A stretch of 64,000 bases of DNA from JAGVSR01 sp033765145 (GCA_033765145.1 JANRIH010000034.1:62001-126000); one strand, 5' to 3'. Shown: positions 8,653 through 18,024, counted from the stretch's first letter. A program made the numbers and translations. Notes: generated by a model not told the origin, from the letters alone.

Positions 8653-10017
8653 TCAGAGGCGGACGTTGACGTCACGCCGCGTCAACGGCGACGTTGCGCG
8701 AATCCGGCCATAGATCGCCATCAGCGTGCCTGAGAGACCCGCCACGGCCTGGCCTACCGCGACCGTATCGTGCCCGAGCTGGCGGATGAGATCAGCCGTG
8801 ATCTCGATGCCTATGAGCGGACCGACGGCCGGAAGGACCGTCGCCAGCGCGGTGACGATCGTGCCCCAGATTGTGAGCGAGTGCCCCCACCATTTGGGTT
8901 CGACCCCACGCTCTCCGGAATCGGCGGGCGCCTGCACGGTTTTCGAGTTCATGATGTCATCTCCATGTGTCGCGGATTGGGTTTCGGCCGCCGCTTCGGC
9001 GATTGCCGCCCGGCGGGTCTTTTCGACGCGCGCGAGCCAGCCTTTGCCGAAGCGCGGGAAATGAGGGAGCGCGCGATAGCGGCGGCGTCGGAGGGCGGCG
9101 CATCGCTCGATGAGATCGAGCGGGTCGCACGATGCGACGGCCGCGCGGGTCAGAGGGCCGAACTCACCATCGACCTCGGTCTCAACCGCTGCCTGCAAGA
9201 GCCGGATGGCTGTCGGCACACCCTGATTGACGGCCGCGTCGAAATGCATGAGGCGCACGCCGGGCGGTAATCGAGGGCAATGTGCCGGCGTCCAGTAGCG
9301 CGCGCGATAGATGGCTACGATTTCACGGTCGGAGATCGCTCGAAGCTCGCGCACCATGTGCGCGCGGTTTGTCATCGTGATCGGAATGCCCCGCCACGCC
9401 GCAAACGTCGCGAGCGTAATGCCGCGCCATGTTGGTCCTCCTGGATCGGCCGGGTCATCGGAGAAGCCGCCCTCGAATTCGAGGACGAGACGAAGAGCGT
9501 TTTCAAACGCAGCGTCATCGCGGATCGACACGGGGTCATTCCTTGTCGGAGAGTTCGAAGCGCGAGTGTCCTCGGTGGGCACTGCCGTCGGCCATCGCAG
9601 TCCCAGGAGGCGCTTCCGGTCGAACGCCGCAACGGACACCGCATCGCCCTGGTTGCCGCCGAGCAGAATGACTTTTCCCGGTGCAATCCCGACGACGAAG
9701 CCGACATGCCCGAGGCGGCGATCGTTCGATCGCGCCAGGACGGCGACAGCGCCCGTTCTCGGCTCGGCGAGGGGATGGCCCCAGCGGATATAGCTGCGCG
9801 CCATGAGCGAGCCCGACGGCTTCACTCCCGCACGCCCGAGACAGGCACCGACGAAAGCGGCGCACCAAGCAGTTTCGTCGGACGTGATGTCCGCGTGACC
9901 CGCGTCGCGATAGAGGTCGAGGAGAGCGGGATTGGCGCGCTTCCCCACGACTTCTCGCGCGCCGAAGAGCGTCCATGCTTCGCTCATCCAGCGCGGAGCG
10001 TCGGCGAATTCGTTCAT
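8653..10017 (-). CDS. Fused lysis protein: TIGR02594/CHAP-like peptidase + GH108 muramidase + holin-like membrane tail
   Basis: A 454-residue fusion at the end of the GTA cluster. Residues 1-150 are a TIGR02594/CHAP-like amidase (Cys52 in WCAAF, His104 in RLGHVGF). Residues 165-340 are a glycoside hydrolase 108 lysozyme with catalytic Glu182 in FEGGFSDDPADPGGPTWRG and a C-terminal PG_binding_3 region (EVDGEFGPLTRAA). Residues 356-454 have one clear membrane helix (about 380-402), a second hydrophobic segment (418-437) and a basic tail, like small phage holins. Both junctions keep start signals: AAGGA before GTG163 (9531) and GGAG before ATG356 (8952). The parts may therefore also be made separately. 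Inferred role: host wall lysis to release particles. Confidence 0.85.
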   Translation of the reverse strand: MNEFADAPRWMSEAWTLFGAREVVGKRANPALLDLYRDAGHADITSDETAWCAAFVGACLGRAGVKPSGSLMARSYIRWGHPLAEPRTGAVAVLARSNDRRLGHVGFVVGIAPGKVILLGGNQGDAVSVAAFDRKRLLGLRWPTAVPTEDTRASNSPTRNDPVSIRDDAAFENALRLVLEFEGGFSDDPADPGGPTWRGITLATFAAWRGIPITMTNRAHMVRELRAISDREIVAIYRARYWTPAHCPRLPPGVRLMHFDAAVNQGVPTAIRLLQAAVETEVDGEFGPLTRAAVASCDPLDLIERCAALRRRRYRALPHFPRFGKGWLARVEKTRRAAIAEAAAETQSATHGDDIMNSKTVQAPADSGERGVEPKWWGHSLTIWGTIVTALATVLPAVGPLIGIEITADLIRQLGHDTVAVGQAVAGLSGTLMAIYGRIRATSPLTRRDVNVRL

Positions 10018-10030
10018 AGTCGCGTTCCGG

Positions 10031-13000
10031 TCAGACAGTGGCGAGAGCTGCGATGCCGCGTCCGCGCGTGACGCTCAACTGATAGACGGCCACGGCGATG
10101 CTCGATTGCGGCGCGCCGAAGTCGGACATCTGTTGCGATGACGTGTAGATCGCGCTCGATGTGCTCGCGGCGAGCGTACGCTTGACGACCGCTCCATCGA
10201 GAATGTCGACCTCGTAGCGCTCGCTTTCTTCGCCGAGCGGAACGTCAGCGACGCTCCAGGCGTCGCCATGCCGCCGCGTCCGCCTGATCCACGAGAGCGT
10301 CAGGTCGCCGCCCGTCCGTCGTCCGCGCACGTGAACTGGCGACAGCGGTCGCGCACCGACACCCTGGAACGTGTGCTCAGCGGTGCGGTACGTCGCGTCG
10401 CCGAGGTCGCGGTTACCGGGACCGTAGCGCCAGTTGAGGGGCGCGCCGATCTCACTCGCGAGAAGATCAATCCCCGTCAGCGCGTCATCGATCACGACGA
10501 ACGGTGCGCCGGATCCCAGGGGCACCCGCATGGCGTGCTCCGTACCGGCCTGGCCGCGAATAAGGCCCGACAGTTCGTATGTGCCGGCCGATACGAGGTT
10601 CGCCGTCTCGAACTGCAGGACCTCCCATTCGCCCTCCGGCGTTCTGACCGCCGCGAGATTGGCGCCTCCGAGAACCTGTGCCGCCGTCCGCGATTGGAGT
10701 GCTGCGCCTTCGACCGAGACGCGAAATTTTGTCGAACGATCGACGACGCCCAGCGGACCCTTCGGCAGAGGATCGAGCGTCGTGCCTTTGGTTGCGGGCG
10801 CGCGCGCGATGGTCCGCAACGTGAAGTCCGACGTCTCGGGAGAGGAATAGACGGCGACGCTCCCGGGCCATGGCGCCTGACGCGCGACGACGTGACCGCG
10901 GAGGTCGGGCTCGTCGCCAGAAAGGAGCGGCAGATCGAGGAACAGGATGTCGGGACGGCCCGCGAAGACGGGCGTGCCGGGATTGACGGGTCGCGGGGGC
11001 ATGGGTGGCGGCAAATAGACTTCGGCGTCGAGCGTCGAAGCTGTGATTTCACGACTCCCGTGTTCGCCGATCCCCGTTATGCGGAGAGCTTTCGAACCCG
11101 AGGGCCGGACGAGCGCCACGATATCGCCCGGCTCGAGGGCCAGCGCCGTCGGCGGCAACTCGAACGAAACCCGCTCGCGGGCGGCCCAAGTCTCGTAGAG
11201 CCAGGCCTCCGACAGTTCCGCCGCCGCGTTCGCGTCGAGGACGATCGGCAGCTCCGCTTCCGAGACGCGGCCGCTCGCGCCTGCGAGGCGGCGTGCTTCG
11301 GCGACGGCGCTCTCGAAATCGCGCTGCGCGTCGATGAAGCTCACCTTGACCGAGCGGGGGAGATCGGTTTCCTGCGCGCGCACGGTCTCGGCGAGGGGCG
11401 CGCCGGGCTTCGTCTCGACGAGGTCATCGTCGCTGAAAGTCGCAACAAGCCCACCCTGTCCCCGCGCGCGGAACGCGATGTTGCCACCGCTTTCGAGCGT
11501 GTCGAAGAAGTAGGCCAGTTCCAGGGGCTCGATGGCATCGCGTGCCGACATGACGCGATCGATGACATATCCGGGAACGACGCCCGGCAGATGATCGATC
11601 TCGAAATCGGTGAAACCGAAGTCGGTCAGGATCTGTGCGAGAGTGGCCGTTACGGACCCACCCGCGAAGCGCCCCGTCAGCCAATGCCCGAGGTGCCAGT
11701 TCTCACCATCGGACCAGATCGACGTGTCGAAGGGAAACGCGGGATAGGGCCGCGCATCCCAGCAGTATGCGAGAATGCGCGCGGGATCGACCATCGGCGC
11801 GCCATAAACGGGGGACACCGGATTTGCGCCTGGCGTATGGCGCGGATGGGCGGGATCGAAGTGCTGGATCAGGGCTTCGAGATAGCGGCGCTGGATCAGG
11901 TCATCGCGATTGCCGCGCGAGAAATAGGGAAGGGCATTCTCCGAACTCTTGGGATCGACGAAGACGTTCGGCTGGTTGGCGCCTTTGTCGACGGCCGGGC
12001 AGCCGACCTCGGTCAGCCATACGGGTTTCGAGCGCGCGACCCACGATGTCGGCGTCGGCGCTTCAACTCCGGCAGGGCGATTGGTGTGGGCGTTACTCCA
12101 CCAGCTTTCGAGATCCTTGAAGCGGAAGACCCAGGGCTTGCCGGCCCCGTCGGTGACCGGCGTGCGAACCTGGTTGTCCCGGTCGGCCGCGCTGGCATAA
12201 TACCAATCAAAACCTTCGCCACCCGTGATGTTCGCGCGCAGATAGTCGACGTCGTAGATCGAGCGCCATCCCGCGTCGCGATCCAGGTGCACGCCCCCGT
12301 CGCGCCAATCGGAGAGCGGCCAATAGAGGTCGATGCCGATGGCGTCGATCGCCGCCGACGACCAAAGCGGATCGAGGTGGAAATGAACATCCCCCGTGCC
12401 ATCCGCCGGCTGATGTCCGAAATACTCGGACCAGTCGGCGGCGTAAGTCACTTTCGTACCCGGGCCCAGGACCGCCTTCACATCCGCCGCCAGCGCGACG
12501 AGTGCCGCGACGAATGGATAGGTAGACGCGGCGCTGCGCACGGTCGAGAGACCGCGCAGCTCTGACCCGATGATGAAGCCCGCGACGCCGCCCGCAGCCT
12601 TGGCGAGATGGGCGTAGTGCAGGACCTGCCGACGGAGCGACCATTCGGCGGGACCGGAATAGGAGACTGAGGTTCCTGAGATCGCAAAGTCGGCCGGCGC
12701 CGCGGTTCCGACGAAGGCTGCGACCTGCGCGTTTGCCGCCGCTGTCTTGTCAGGGGTTCCAGGCTCGCCCGCCGCGGGATGAACCGTGATCCTTCCGCGC
12801 CAGGGATAGGCGCCCTGTGCCGCGTTGCCGTAGGGATCGGGCAGGGTATTGCCGGCCGGCACGTCCATCAGAATGAACGGCGTGACGATCACATCCTTGC
12901 CGCGTGCGGCGAGGTCTTGAATGGCCTGGACAACGGTCGCATCGGAGGGCGTGCCGCCGTAGGCTGGCCGGCCATCGCGCTCGCTCACGACATAGGCGCT

Positions 13001-13984
13001 CGCACGCTCGACGCCGGCGACTTGCCACTCCAGGTCTTCCGTGACTTTCGCCGTGCGCTCGACGCCCGGCTTCAGCTGGCAAAGCCCGGCACGGAGATCG
13101 GTGCCGAACCATGAGACAACGAGCGAGACGGCGGCTACGGACGGCAGTGTCTCCTCGAGCTGGTCGAGGGCAACGGACCAATCGGTCGGTCCTTGAAGCG
13201 TGTGGACGTTATCCGCCCGGGTGGCTCCGCCGCCCGTCGTCTGCGTCACGGGTTCTGTCGCATAGACGAACTCGCCTGAGCCCGGAATGAGCACGACGCC
13301 CTTTATGTCGTTGCGCGCGGGCTCAACCGGACGGTAGACCTCGAAGGAGAGCTGAGGAATTCGATTGCCGAATTCGGCGAGCGGAAGGTTCTCGAAGACG
13401 AGGTAGGCCGTGCCACGAAAGGCTGGCGCGGCGTCCGCGCCGAGCCTCGTCACGATCAGGGGATCGGCGGGCTGCGTCTCGGACCCCAAGTGGAGCCGAT
13501 GGGAGAGGCGCGACAGGTCGATTTCGCGGCCGTCCGCCCACACGCGTCCGAGGCCCGCGATCACGCCCTCACACAGCGCCACGGCGAAGCTCGCGGCATA
13601 GCGATGTTCAATCGTCGTCGCCGAGGGGGATGCAGCCGACGCGCCCTTGCCTGATCCGCCACCTGACGAGGACTTGACGATCTCTTCCGTGATTTCGTCC
13701 GCCCAAATGATCTGTCCGCCGAGACGCACACGGCCATAGATCCGCGGAATGGGCGCGCCTTCGGTCGACGCCGTCACGTGAAGGTGCTGGAGGCGTGGTC
13801 CCTCGATCGGCTTCGTTCGTCCGGAGCCAGCGAACAGCGCGTTGTCGATGTAAGAGCCCGCAAGCGCGCCGATCTGGGAGCCGATCGTCGCGCCGGAGAG
13901 CGTCGCGCCGAGAAGCGTCAGTCCGCCGGGCAGCAGCGCGCCGCCGGCGGCTGCGCCGGCCGCGGCCAGAGCCAGAGTTGCCAT
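10031..13984 (-). CDS. GTA gp15 'megatron' host-recognition tail protein (GTA TIM-barrel / Phage-tail_3)
   Basis: A 1317-residue baseplate protein. It begins with a glycine/alanine-rich hydrophobic segment (residues 1-35), then a glycoside hydrolase-like TIM barrel (about 390-760, with VTYAADWSEYFG and IDAIGIDLYWPLSDWRDGG) and a Phage-tail_3 type C-terminal half of beta domains. In Rhodobacter capsulatus the equivalent protein forms the tail-tip fibres and penetrates the outer membrane. The length is typical for the family. It is intact, 3 bp after gp14 and 13 bp before the lysis gene. The plus strand over this gene also carries a long open frame, which is only a high-GC shadow. Confidence 0.93.
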   Translation of the reverse strand: MATLALAAAGAAAGGALLPGGLTLLGATLSGATIGSQIGALAGSYIDNALFAGSGRTKPIEGPRLQHLHVTASTEGAPIPRIYGRVRLGGQIIWADEITEEIVKSSSGGGSGKGASAASPSATTIEHRYAASFAVALCEGVIAGLGRVWADGREIDLSRLSHRLHLGSETQPADPLIVTRLGADAAPAFRGTAYLVFENLPLAEFGNRIPQLSFEVYRPVEPARNDIKGVVLIPGSGEFVYATEPVTQTTGGGATRADNVHTLQGPTDWSVALDQLEETLPSVAAVSLVVSWFGTDLRAGLCQLKPGVERTAKVTEDLEWQVAGVERASAYVVSERDGRPAYGGTPSDATVVQAIQDLAARGKDVIVTPFILMDVPAGNTLPDPYGNAAQGAYPWRGRITVHPAAGEPGTPDKTAAANAQVAAFVGTAAPADFAISGTSVSYSGPAEWSLRRQVLHYAHLAKAAGGVAGFIIGSELRGLSTVRSAASTYPFVAALVALAADVKAVLGPGTKVTYAADWSEYFGHQPADGTGDVHFHLDPLWSSAAIDAIGIDLYWPLSDWRDGGVHLDRDAGWRSIYDVDYLRANITGGEGFDWYYASAADRDNQVRTPVTDGAGKPWVFRFKDLESWWSNAHTNRPAGVEAPTPTSWVARSKPVWLTEVGCPAVDKGANQPNVFVDPKSSENALPYFSRGNRDDLIQRRYLEALIQHFDPAHPRHTPGANPVSPVYGAPMVDPARILAYCWDARPYPAFPFDTSIWSDGENWHLGHWLTGRFAGGSVTATLAQILTDFGFTDFEIDHLPGVVPGYVIDRVMSARDAIEPLELAYFFDTLESGGNIAFRARGQGGLVATFSDDDLVETKPGAPLAETVRAQETDLPRSVKVSFIDAQRDFESAVAEARRLAGASGRVSEAELPIVLDANAAAELSEAWLYETWAARERVSFELPPTALALEPGDIVALVRPSGSKALRITGIGEHGSREITASTLDAEVYLPPPMPPRPVNPGTPVFAGRPDILFLDLPLLSGDEPDLRGHVVARQAPWPGSVAVYSSPETSDFTLRTIARAPATKGTTLDPLPKGPLGVVDRSTKFRVSVEGAALQSRTAAQVLGGANLAAVRTPEGEWEVLQFETANLVSAGTYELSGLIRGQAGTEHAMRVPLGSGAPFVVIDDALTGIDLLASEIGAPLNWRYGPGNRDLGDATYRTAEHTFQGVGARPLSPVHVRGRRTGGDLTLSWIRRTRRHGDAWSVADVPLGEESERYEVDILDGAVVKRTLAASTSSAIYTSSQQMSDFGAPQSSIAVAVYQLSVTRGRGIAALATV

Positions 13985-13987
13985 CGC

Positions 13988-14458
13988 TCAATCTCGCCTG
14001 TTGGGAAAACGGAAGACGGCAGTGATCCGGCGGCGCCACCAAGACCCGAGCGGGACCTCGGCGACGGCCGCGCCTTCGATGGCGTGGATCATCGTCTCGC
14101 GCGTTGCGACAAGACCGAGATGCTTCGCCACGGCGCCAGGCCGCATCCGGAACAGCAATACGTCGCCCGGCATCGCGTCGCTGGGCGCGATACTGTCGAG
14201 GTGGCGCACCGCGGCTTCGAAGAGCCGCTCGCGGCCGTCGGCCTCGCCCCAGTCGCGCGCGTAGGGCGGCGGCACTTCTGTTTCGCGTCCGACGACCTCG
14301 CGGTAGACGCCGCGCACGAGACCGAGACAGTCCGCGCCGACGCCCTTCACGCTCGCCTGATGATGATAGGGCGTCCCGATCCACGTGCGCGCAACGAAAA
14401 CGATCGCCTGGCTCTCGACCTCTCGCGCCTGCTCGACCGGCATCAGTTGAATGGGCAT
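13988..14458 (-). CDS. GTA gp14 NlpC/P60-type tail cell-wall peptidase
   Basis: A 156-residue peptidase of the phage NlpC family (TIGR02219-like). Catalytic residues are apparent: Cys44 in GADCLGLVRG, His113 in VAKHLGLV and His125 in MIHAIEG. The particle's tail tip is expected to carry it and open peptidoglycan of the recipient during DNA entry. Its start codon shares one base with the gp13 stop (TGATG arrangement), and it ends 3 bp before gp15. Confidence 0.93.
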   Translation of the reverse strand: MPIQLMPVEQAREVESQAIVFVARTWIGTPYHHQASVKGVGADCLGLVRGVYREVVGRETEVPPPYARDWGEADGRERLFEAAVRHLDSIAPSDAMPGDVLLFRMRPGAVAKHLGLVATRETMIHAIEGAAVAEVPLGSWWRRRITAVFRFPNRRD

Positions 14459-15330
14459 CAGCGCACCTTCGAGCCGGGACGCGAGACGGCGGCGAGAAAA
14501 TCGTTGCCGGGCATATGAGGAAAGCCCCGGTAGTTGACGGCGTTTTCGAACCGCGCCCGGCAGGTCGCGAATTGCTTATCGCATCCGGCAGTCACGACGA
14601 GCGTCGCGCCGATTCTGTGTGGTCCGGCGACGGGCTGCCAGAATTCGAGCCGGACCACGCCATCGCGCCGCGTGTGCCGCCGGATCTCGATCTTCTGCCC
14701 ATCCGCCGCGCCGGACGTGAATGTGGCCAGGCCGCGGGTGAAATGATCCGTCGCATAACTTCCGAGACCGGATACAGTCACGCGCCGGTCGTCGATGACA
14801 TCGATCACCGTCGCCTCGGCGCGCCAGACCGGGAGCGAGAGATTGATGCCGCAGCGCTCATCGCCCAAGTCCGCGTCGCAGCCGTATTGATAGACGCGGC
14901 CTTTCGGCTGCTGGAGGTAGTGTTCGACACCGCGGACCTCGGCGGTAAAGACTGAGCCTGAGCGTTTCACCTCTCCGAGTGTCCCGGCCTTCACAAGCAC
15001 GCGTTGGCCCGGGACCGCCCAGTTGACCCGGAAGATCTCGATCCCGGCATCGTCGTAGAGACCAGCATCGAGGTCGTCGTCGGTGATGGCGGCCGAACTC
15101 AGCGCGCCGGTCAGTTCGAGATTGTCCGTGCCGAGGCCAAGCGTTTCGCGGATTTCGCTCGTCTCGAAGCCGCTCGCCGCCTCGAAAGTCGTCGCGTCGA
15201 ATTCGAGCGGACGGTCATGGTCGGTGAAGCCTTGCACCTGCCCGTCACGGCGCGTGACGCGCCAGCACCAGCAGAGCGACGTGGCGCCGGTTGCGAGATG
15301 CGCCGCAAGATCGACCGGAATATCTCTCAT
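14458..15330 (-). CDS. GTA gp13 baseplate hub protein (DUF2163)
   Basis: A 290-residue DUF2163/phage_BR0599 protein, the baseplate hub of GTA tails. Typical are the N-terminal CWCWRVTRRDGQVQGFTDHD segment and the cysteine-bearing region QYGCDADLGDERCGINL (about residues 165-180). With two more cysteines near the C-terminus (GCDKQFATC) these could bind an Fe-S cluster, as reported for the Rhodobacter hub. The ATG overlaps the gp12 stop by 4 bp. Confidence 0.92.
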   Translation of the reverse strand: MRDIPVDLAAHLATGATSLCWCWRVTRRDGQVQGFTDHDRPLEFDATTFEAASGFETSEIRETLGLGTDNLELTGALSSAAITDDDLDAGLYDDAGIEIFRVNWAVPGQRVLVKAGTLGEVKRSGSVFTAEVRGVEHYLQQPKGRVYQYGCDADLGDERCGINLSLPVWRAEATVIDVIDDRRVTVSGLGSYATDHFTRGLATFTSGAADGQKIEIRRHTRRDGVVRLEFWQPVAGPHRIGATLVVTAGCDKQFATCRARFENAVNYRGFPHMPGNDFLAAVSRPGSKVR

Positions 15331-15965
15331 GTCCTGACCTCGACGATCGGGATCGACGGCACAGCGCCGTGTTCGAAGCCCGTGAGGCTCACTTCCAACC
15401 GGTCGGCGTCGAAGCGAACGGGAACGTCGAATTCATATCCCGCGGTCACACTCGCGCCCGCGGCTGGAATTTGGCCTGCGAGAAACGTCACACGGCCCAG
15501 CGCATGGTCCACGCTAAAGTGGGTTCCCAGGATGCGCTCGCTGCCGGCGACCGCCACGCGGACCGTTCCCGCGACGGGCTTTGCGATGTCGCGCACATAG
15601 GGTGCGTGGGCCGAGCCGTAGGTTTTCACGATCTGGTATATCGAGGTCGTGCCATTGCCCGTTCCCAACACCTGATCGAGGGGAGACGGCGCGGCGCTCG
15701 GCGGACAGGACTTCCAATCGAGATGATCGCGCCATCGAAAGCCAAAGAGGCGGCCGCGCCGTTCCTCGAAGAAGGCGATGATCGCGTTCAAGTCATCAAT
15801 GCTGCGGACTCCATATCCGGCGTTGTAGACCCGGCGCGAGGCGTACCAGCGCGCATTCCTCTGCTCGTGGCCGGAGCCCAGCACGACGACATCCGTGCGG
15901 CGCTCTGGTCCCCCCTCGGACCCGCGCGAAATATGGGTCGGAAATCTCACGTCATGGAAGTTCAC
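15327..15965 (-). CDS. GTA gp12 distal tail protein (DUF2460, TIGR02217)
   Basis: A 212-residue DUF2460 protein forming the distal tail ring between tail tube and baseplate hub. Family features are FHDVRFPTHISRGSEGGPERRTDV at the N-terminus and FFEERRGRLFGFRWRDHLDWKS in the middle. The start is a GTG at 15965. It is 15 bp after gp11 and overlaps gp13 by 4 bp. Confidence 0.92.
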   Translation of the reverse strand: MNFHDVRFPTHISRGSEGGPERRTDVVVLGSGHEQRNARWYASRRVYNAGYGVRSIDDLNAIIAFFEERRGRLFGFRWRDHLDWKSCPPSAAPSPLDQVLGTGNGTTSIYQIVKTYGSAHAPYVRDIAKPVAGTVRVAVAGSERILGTHFSVDHALGRVTFLAGQIPAAGASVTAGYEFDVPVRFDADRLEVSLTGFEHGAVPSIPIVEVRT

Positions 15966-15980
15966 GGGCGCGCTCCGGCA

Positions 15981-16568
15981 TCATGCGTTGCGTTGGCCGA
16001 GTGCTGCCGCCCGGGCGAGGATCGCGCCGAGCTGCGCTTCTGACCGGCGGAAGCTTTCGGCATCTGGCGTTGCGACGTTCAACGTGATCGCAATGCCCCG
16101 TCCTCCGCCGGACGCCGCGACGCCGAGCCGTCCATCAGGCCCGCGCGCGAGCGGCAGGATCGCTTCGGCACCGCGTTCGCCCGCGAGCCCCATTCGGCCG
16201 TTCGCAAGCGGAAACGTCACGGGGCTTCGGATGACGCCACCTGTCGCGAATGGCACCGGCAGGCTCGGGGCCGCGCTGCCTGCCCCGCCGAACGATCCCG
16301 AGACGAGGCCCGACAGGAGATTGCCGAACCCCTGCTCCAGCGGCTTCAATGCGGCCCGGAGCGTCAGGTCGGAGAGGCGCAGCGCCAAAGAGCGCAAGAC
16401 ATCGGAGACGGACTTGCCCTTGATCGCGATGCCCTGGAAGGCCGTCGAGAGCGCCGTGCCGAACTGGCGCCCGAGGCTCGTCGCGGCGCGCAACTCCTGC
16501 GCGAGCGCCGTCGTATCGGCGTCGATGGCGATCGTCCAAGTCTCGGGCAGGTCGTCGTCACTGATCAT
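15981..16568 (-). CDS. GTA gp11 short tail tape-measure protein
   Basis: A 195-residue tape-measure protein. The N-terminal ADTTALAQELRAATSLGRQF and the alanine/glycine-rich central helix (LKPLEQGFGNLLSGLVSGSF) followed by FATGGVIRSP and GERGAEAILPLARG are characteristic of GTA and lambdoid tape measures. It is very short compared with phage proteins of 700 or more residues, which predicts a short tail. It overlaps gp10.1 by 4 bp. Confidence 0.9.
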   Translation of the reverse strand: MISDDDLPETWTIAIDADTTALAQELRAATSLGRQFGTALSTAFQGIAIKGKSVSDVLRSLALRLSDLTLRAALKPLEQGFGNLLSGLVSGSFGGAGSAAPSLPVPFATGGVIRSPVTFPLANGRMGLAGERGAEAILPLARGPDGRLGVAASGGGRGIAITLNVATPDAESFRRSEAQLGAILARAAALGQRNA

Positions 16569-16747
16569 GCTTTTGGCTCCCTATCGGGGAATTTCTTCAT
16601 CAGGTCGTCGAGGTGTCGGCGGTGCGGAGCTGCAACTGGCGCGATGGCTCCGAAACGGCCTCTGACTGCGGCCTCGAATTCCCTCGGTGTCATGGACCAG
16701 AACGTGCGCGGATCGAGAGCGAGCGCGCCGAGACCGAGCGCCATCAC
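16565..16747 (-). CDS. GTA gp10.1 small tail assembly chaperone (rcc01693/TAC_2-like)
   Basis: A 60-residue protein with the family pattern GLGALALDPRTFWSMTPREFEAAVRGRFG. It corresponds to the small phage tail assembly chaperone encoded between gp10 and gp11 in GTA clusters. ATGA overlaps join it to gp10 upstream and to gp11 downstream, so it is translated as part of a coupled block. Confidence 0.88.
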   Translation of the reverse strand: MMALGLGALALDPRTFWSMTPREFEAAVRGRFGAIAPVAAPHRRHLDDLMKKFPDREPKA

Positions 16748-17106
16748 TTCTGACCAGGGAAAGGGCCCGAGCTAGCGCCGGGCTCCTCCGCCGATGCGCC
16801 GCCGTCGAACGTTGCCTTCAGGAGCCGCGCCACGATGTCGACGAAACCGGCCGCGCCGGTCTCGGTCCGCATACGCGCGACGGCTTCGTCCGTGAGATCG
16901 TTGCCGGCGCCCCGCAGACCCGCGCCGATGATGCGCACGCAATCGCGCGCCGAAATGCGACCGTTTTCGAAGCGGCCCGCGAGCGCCAGCATATCGTCGA
17001 CCGCGAAGGCGTGTTCCAGTTCCGCCAACGCGCCGAGCGTGAGGCAGAGTGCGTGGCGGCGGCCGTCGAGGACTGCCTCGATCTCGCCGCGGTGGAGATT
17101 GGCCAT
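16744..17106 (-). CDS. GTA gp10 tail assembly chaperone (Phage_TAC_11)
   Basis: A 120-residue protein of the gene transfer agent family (PF11836-like). The opening ANLHRGEIEAVLDGRRHALCLTLGALAELE is diagnostic: family members begin with a short beta hairpin and then an LGALAELE helix. The C-terminal tail is Gly/Ser/Pro-rich. GGGAGA lies just upstream of the ATG. It is 11 bp after gp9. Confidence 0.9.
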   Translation of the reverse strand: MANLHRGEIEAVLDGRRHALCLTLGALAELEHAFAVDDMLALAGRFENGRISARDCVRIIGAGLRGAGNDLTDEAVARMRTETGAAGFVDIVARLLKATFDGGASAEEPGASSGPFPGQK

Positions 17107-17117
17107 CCCGCTCTCCC

Positions 17118-17531
17118 TTAAGCCGCGACGAACGTCAGCTCGCCGGCGCTTTCGAGTGCCAGTTCAAATGCGACCTCGCCGTCGTGGCGTCCGGTCAATT
17201 CGAATGACGTGATCTGGAACGGGCCTTGTACGGTGCCGAAGTCGGGCACGATGACTTGCCAATTCCGGATCGTGCCCTGAAACACATAGGAGCGGATAAG
17301 CTCGTCGCTCGCCGCATCCTTGAAAATGCCTGCACCCGAGAGGCGCGCAGACTTCGCACCTGCACCACCCAGGAGTTCGCGCCACTGGCCGGCTGATTCC
17401 TGGTGCGTGATATCGACGGTCTCGGCATTGAACGCGATGGCGCGCGAGCGCAGGCCCGCGACCGTCGCGTAGACTCCCGCACCCGTACTGTCGACCTTCA
17501 GGAGAAGGTCCTTACCCTTCTGGGCGGCCAT
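17118..17531 (-). CDS. GTA gp9 major tail tube protein (TP901-1 family)
   Basis: A 137-residue major tail protein. It shows the family opening KGKDLLLKVDS and the core FNAETVDITHQESAGQWRELL and FEGRHDGEVAFELALESAG-like C-terminus, consistent with the phage TP901-1 major tail fold. It forms the stacked hexameric tail tube. AAGGA is eight bases before the ATG. Confidence 0.92.
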   Translation of the reverse strand: MAAQKGKDLLLKVDSTGAGVYATVAGLRSRAIAFNAETVDITHQESAGQWRELLGGAGAKSARLSGAGIFKDAASDELIRSYVFQGTIRNWQVIVPDFGTVQGPFQITSFELTGRHDGEVAFELALESAGELTFVAA

Positions 17532-17613
17532 GGAAACGATCCTTTCGAGATGAATTCAACTGCCGATGTGCGCCGAGAGCGCCGTCATATTGCGGCGTCA
17601 CGGTTTGGGGCCG

Positions 17614-18024
17614 TCACGACGTGGGTTCGGTCACGGCGCGGAAACGCACGAGAGCGCGGCTCGTCTCCTCGGTGGCATCGCGGCGCACGCCGGAGAACTC
17701 GTGACGGATGTTGACGAGGCGATGTCCGTCGAGAACGAGCGGCGCGTCGTGGAGAAGTGACGAGACGCGGGCCAGGATCGCCCAGACATCGCGCAAGCCT
17801 GCCGCTGGCGTCCAGACACTGATGGTCAGCGCGTGTTCATGTCCGTCCTCAGTCGCCGTCGTCCAGTCCCTGACGACACTTTCGCCGATCGTGACGTAGG
17901 GCGGCTCGATGCCGCGCGGAACATCATCGAAGACGCGCGCACCACCGAGCGCCGTCGTCAACGGTCCGTCGGTCGAGAGGCGGGAGAAGACGGCTTTCTG
18001 CAAGGCCCAGCCGGCATGACTCAT
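17614..18024 (-). CDS. GTA gp8 tail terminator protein (DUF3168)
   Basis: A 136-residue DUF3168 protein. The start at 18024 (MSHAGWALQKAVFSRL) is chosen because its ATG overlaps the stop of the preceding small ORF by 4 bp and gives family length. Typical features are the ARVFDDVPRGIEPPYVTIGES block and the C-terminal VRFRAVTEP. It caps the tail tube below the head-closure ring. The open frame continues upstream of this start, but only as a shadow of gp7. Confidence 0.9.
   Translation of the reverse strand: MSHAGWALQKAVFSRLSTDGPLTTALGGARVFDDVPRGIEPPYVTIGESVVRDWTTATEDGHEHALTISVWTPAAGLRDVWAILARVSSLLHDAPLVLDGHRLVNIRHEFSGVRRDATEETSRALVRFRAVTEPTS

Noticed and set aside
10268..12565. A 765-residue open frame on the plus strand
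   Set aside because: It is exactly antisense to the tail protein gp15, with arginine/aspartate-rich shadow composition and no recognisable domain.
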